Of a DNA stretch of 6,967 nucleotides, positions 6,227 through 6,967 are shown piece by piece. Below the pieces are notes generated by a model. That model had not been told where the DNA came from. It did not search any database and saw only the letters and a program-made list of their open reading frames with translations. This DNA comes from Pleurocapsa sp. MO_226.B13 (lineage in GTDB: Bacteria > Cyanobacteriota > Cyanobacteriia > Cyanobacteriales > Xenococcaceae), in assembly GCA_030064795.1 (NCBI GenBank), contig JASJEI010000364.1:1-6967 (forward strand). The letters are read 5' to 3'. Both the position numbers and the translations under genes were made by a program. Each line of letters begins with the position of its first letter. The stretch's first letter is position 1.

Positions 6227-6582
6227 AAATCATCAATACAGTTTGATTACTGAGATTAATATTTATTACATGATTTCAAACAATATCACATTTAATTAGC
6301 TACGACAGACCGTCAAGTTCAAAATTTTTGTTGCAAAATAGAGCTAAATTATAAACCTAGATTTTTTGATAGATTCAGGCGATTTTATTCTCCAATATGT
6401 ATATGATAAAGCTTTTTAAGAACGCATAAATTTAAACGCAATAAACAGAGACAAAGTTTGTGGTCAAAAATATTATTCATATTCATGGGGTTTGAGTAGC
6501 AACTGATGATACGTTTACTAAATGAGATTAAACGCCAGTAAAATACTAAATATTAATAGTTAAATTAGTTAAAATAAAGCTA

Positions 6583-6611
6583 TTGAAAGCTTGTCATACT
6601 GACAAGATAAA
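6583..6611 (+). promoter_or_regulatory. Candidate tonB promoter with palindromic spacer
   Basis: TTGAAA (6583-6588) is a 5/6 match to a -35 box, and GATAAA (6606-6611) is a 4/6 match to a -10 box, with a 17-base spacer. Transcription would begin near the GTG start, giving a nearly leaderless mRNA. The -10 is weak and the call is speculative. Confidence 0.3.
6590..6606. promoter_or_regulatory. Perfect palindrome upstream of tonB, candidate operator
   Basis: CTTGTCA-TAC-TGACAAG has two perfect 7-base arms around a 3-base centre and ends 9 bases before the tonB GTG. It could be an operator for a dimeric regulator or an RNA hairpin over the start region. The sequence does not match the Fur consensus, so the regulator is unknown. 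Confidence 0.5.
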
Positions 6612-6615
6612 CTAA

Positions 6616-6967
6616 GTGACTATTTCCAAATTTTGCATTGAACAACGTCAAAAAGAGCAGCAACGGCTCAAAAAAATATTAGTCTTGGGCTTTATAGGTT
6701 CAGCATTGCTTCATGGAATAATTGCTTACGCTTTGCCTCGTTGGTCATTTGAATCAAGCAAAGAAACTCCACAGCCTATAGAGTTGATTATTGTCGATAA
6801 ACCCGAACCAGAACCAGAACCTGAACCCATACCCGAACAAGCACCCATACCCGAACAAGCACCCATACCCATACCAGAACCAGAACCAGAACCAGAACCC
6901 ATACCCGAACAAGCACCCATACCCGAACAAGCACCCATACCCATACCCGAACCAGAACCAGAACCAG
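6616..6967 (+). CDS. tonB: TonB, energy-transducing protein (5' part, runs off the window)
   Basis: TonB spans the periplasm and transmits ExbB-ExbD energy to outer-membrane receptors by binding their TonB box. 117 codons are visible. A Lys/Arg/Gln-rich cytoplasmic N-terminus (1-20) precedes one membrane helix (about 21-41). Ser29 and His33 reproduce the SxxxH motif (Ser16 and His20 in E. coli TonB) that couples to ExbB-Exb[10 protein letters not shown] (55-63) opens the periplasmic Pro/Glu linker, here built of PEP, PIP and PEQAPI units. The C-terminal beta domain is outside the window. The start is GTG 6616: a TAA lies directly before it in frame and no ATG follows before the membrane helix. 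No Shine-Dalgarno is visible. The gene is divergent from exbB-exbD, with which it should work. Confidence 0.88.
   Translation, partial: MTISKFCIEQRQKEQQRLKKILVLGFIGSALLHGIIAYALPRWSFESSKETPQPIELIIVDKPEPEPEPEPIPEQAPIPEQAPIPIPEPEPEPEPIPEQAPIPEQAPIPIPEPEPEP
6802..6967 (+). repeat. 72-bp tandem repeat in the tonB linker
   Basis: A 72-base unit begins at 6832 and again at 6904; the second copy is cut by the window end and differs at one base in the visible 64. The 30 bases before (6802-6831) match the end of a unit apart from two bases. Each unit encodes 24 residues: two PEQAPI blocks, PIP and a run of PE pairs. Smaller 18-bp and 6-bp periods lie inside it. Such rigid Pro-rich spacers are normal in TonB, but near-identity at DNA level points to recent expansion. 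Confidence 0.85.

Larger units (their letters stand above)
6227..6615. other. Divergent intergenic region between exbB and tonB
   Basis: This 389-base AT-rich region should carry the promoters for exbB-exbD (leftward) and tonB (rightward). I see no coding frame of substance. Notable points are a perfect palindrome at 6590-6606, a 9-base direct repeat of TAGTTAAA (6557-6564 and 6566-6573), and ATTCAT repeated twice (6475-6486) that only loosely resembles Fur hexamers. No convincing exbB promoter was found; a TTGACG on the minus strand at 6312-6317 has only a poor -10. Confidence 0.5.

Noticed and set aside
6471..6486. Possible Fur box in the exbB-tonB gap
   Set aside because: Only loose agreement with repeated NATWAT hexamers in very AT-rich DNA; no convincing 19-base match.
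6726..6944. Minus-strand open frame of Gly-Met-Ala-Cys-Ser repeats
   Set aside because: It is the exact antisense of the tonB Pro-Glu tandem repeat; the plus strand carries the TonB membrane helix with SxxxH in the same unit.
1..6967. CRISPR arrays, tRNA or rRNA genes, toxin-antitoxin or phage genes
   Set aside because: No regularly spaced repeats with unique spacers, no tRNA-like cloverleaf and no recognisable proteins of these kinds were seen on either strand.

Overview
The window looks like chromosomal DNA from a cyanobacterium, probably a filamentous or baeocystous type rather than a small-genome picocyanobacterium. The evidence is five copies of the HIP1 octamer GCGATCGC (644-651, 998-1005, 5210-5217, 5478-5485, 6056-6063), AT-rich intergenic DNA, a TonB-dependent receptor carrying an N-terminal AMIN domain (an architecture typical of cyanobacteria), a small Cys-rich protein of a type I know only from cyanobacteria, and a short dispersed repeat of cyanobacterial style. 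The genus cannot be fixed from this sequence alone.

Layout from left to right. 1-189 holds no intact gene. 190-606 (+) is arfB, a GGQ-type ribosome-rescue peptidyl-tRNA hydrolase with a TTG start. It abuts a small Cys-rich gene (607 onward, +) whose C-terminal zinc ribbon is out of frame, so that gene looks broken. 1006-1989 (-) encodes a 327-aa protein with a beta-rich N-terminal half and three DUF5648-type repeats. 1990-2402 is a mixed intergenic region with hairpins, a repeat-like block, a possible gene remnant, and an inverted repeat just before the next start. 2403-5069 (+) is an 888-aa AMIN/plug/barrel TonB-dependent siderophore-type receptor. It converges on exbB-exbD (6226-5194, -), which overlap by 17 bases. 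After a 389-base divergent intergenic region, tonB starts at a GTG (6616, +) and runs off the window inside a Pro-Glu-rich tandem repeat.

How the genes work together: receptor, ExbB, ExbD and TonB make a complete outer-membrane active-transport set. ExbB-ExbD harvest the proton gradient in the plasma membrane, TonB carries the energy across the periplasm, and the receptor imports a ligand, most likely a ferric siderophore. The ligand is inferred from the receptor family and cannot be read from the sequence.

The points most worth a second look are as follows. A 26-bp repeat occurs twice, once in frame inside the receptor and once inside the broken zinc-ribbon gene. A perfect 17-nt palindrome lies 9 nt before the tonB start. 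A 24-bp tandem duplication produces two possible receptor starts. A 72-bp tandem repeat makes up the tonB linker. I did not find convincing evidence of a wholly new system; most of the window is recognisable iron-uptake and housekeeping content with unusual sequence-level details.
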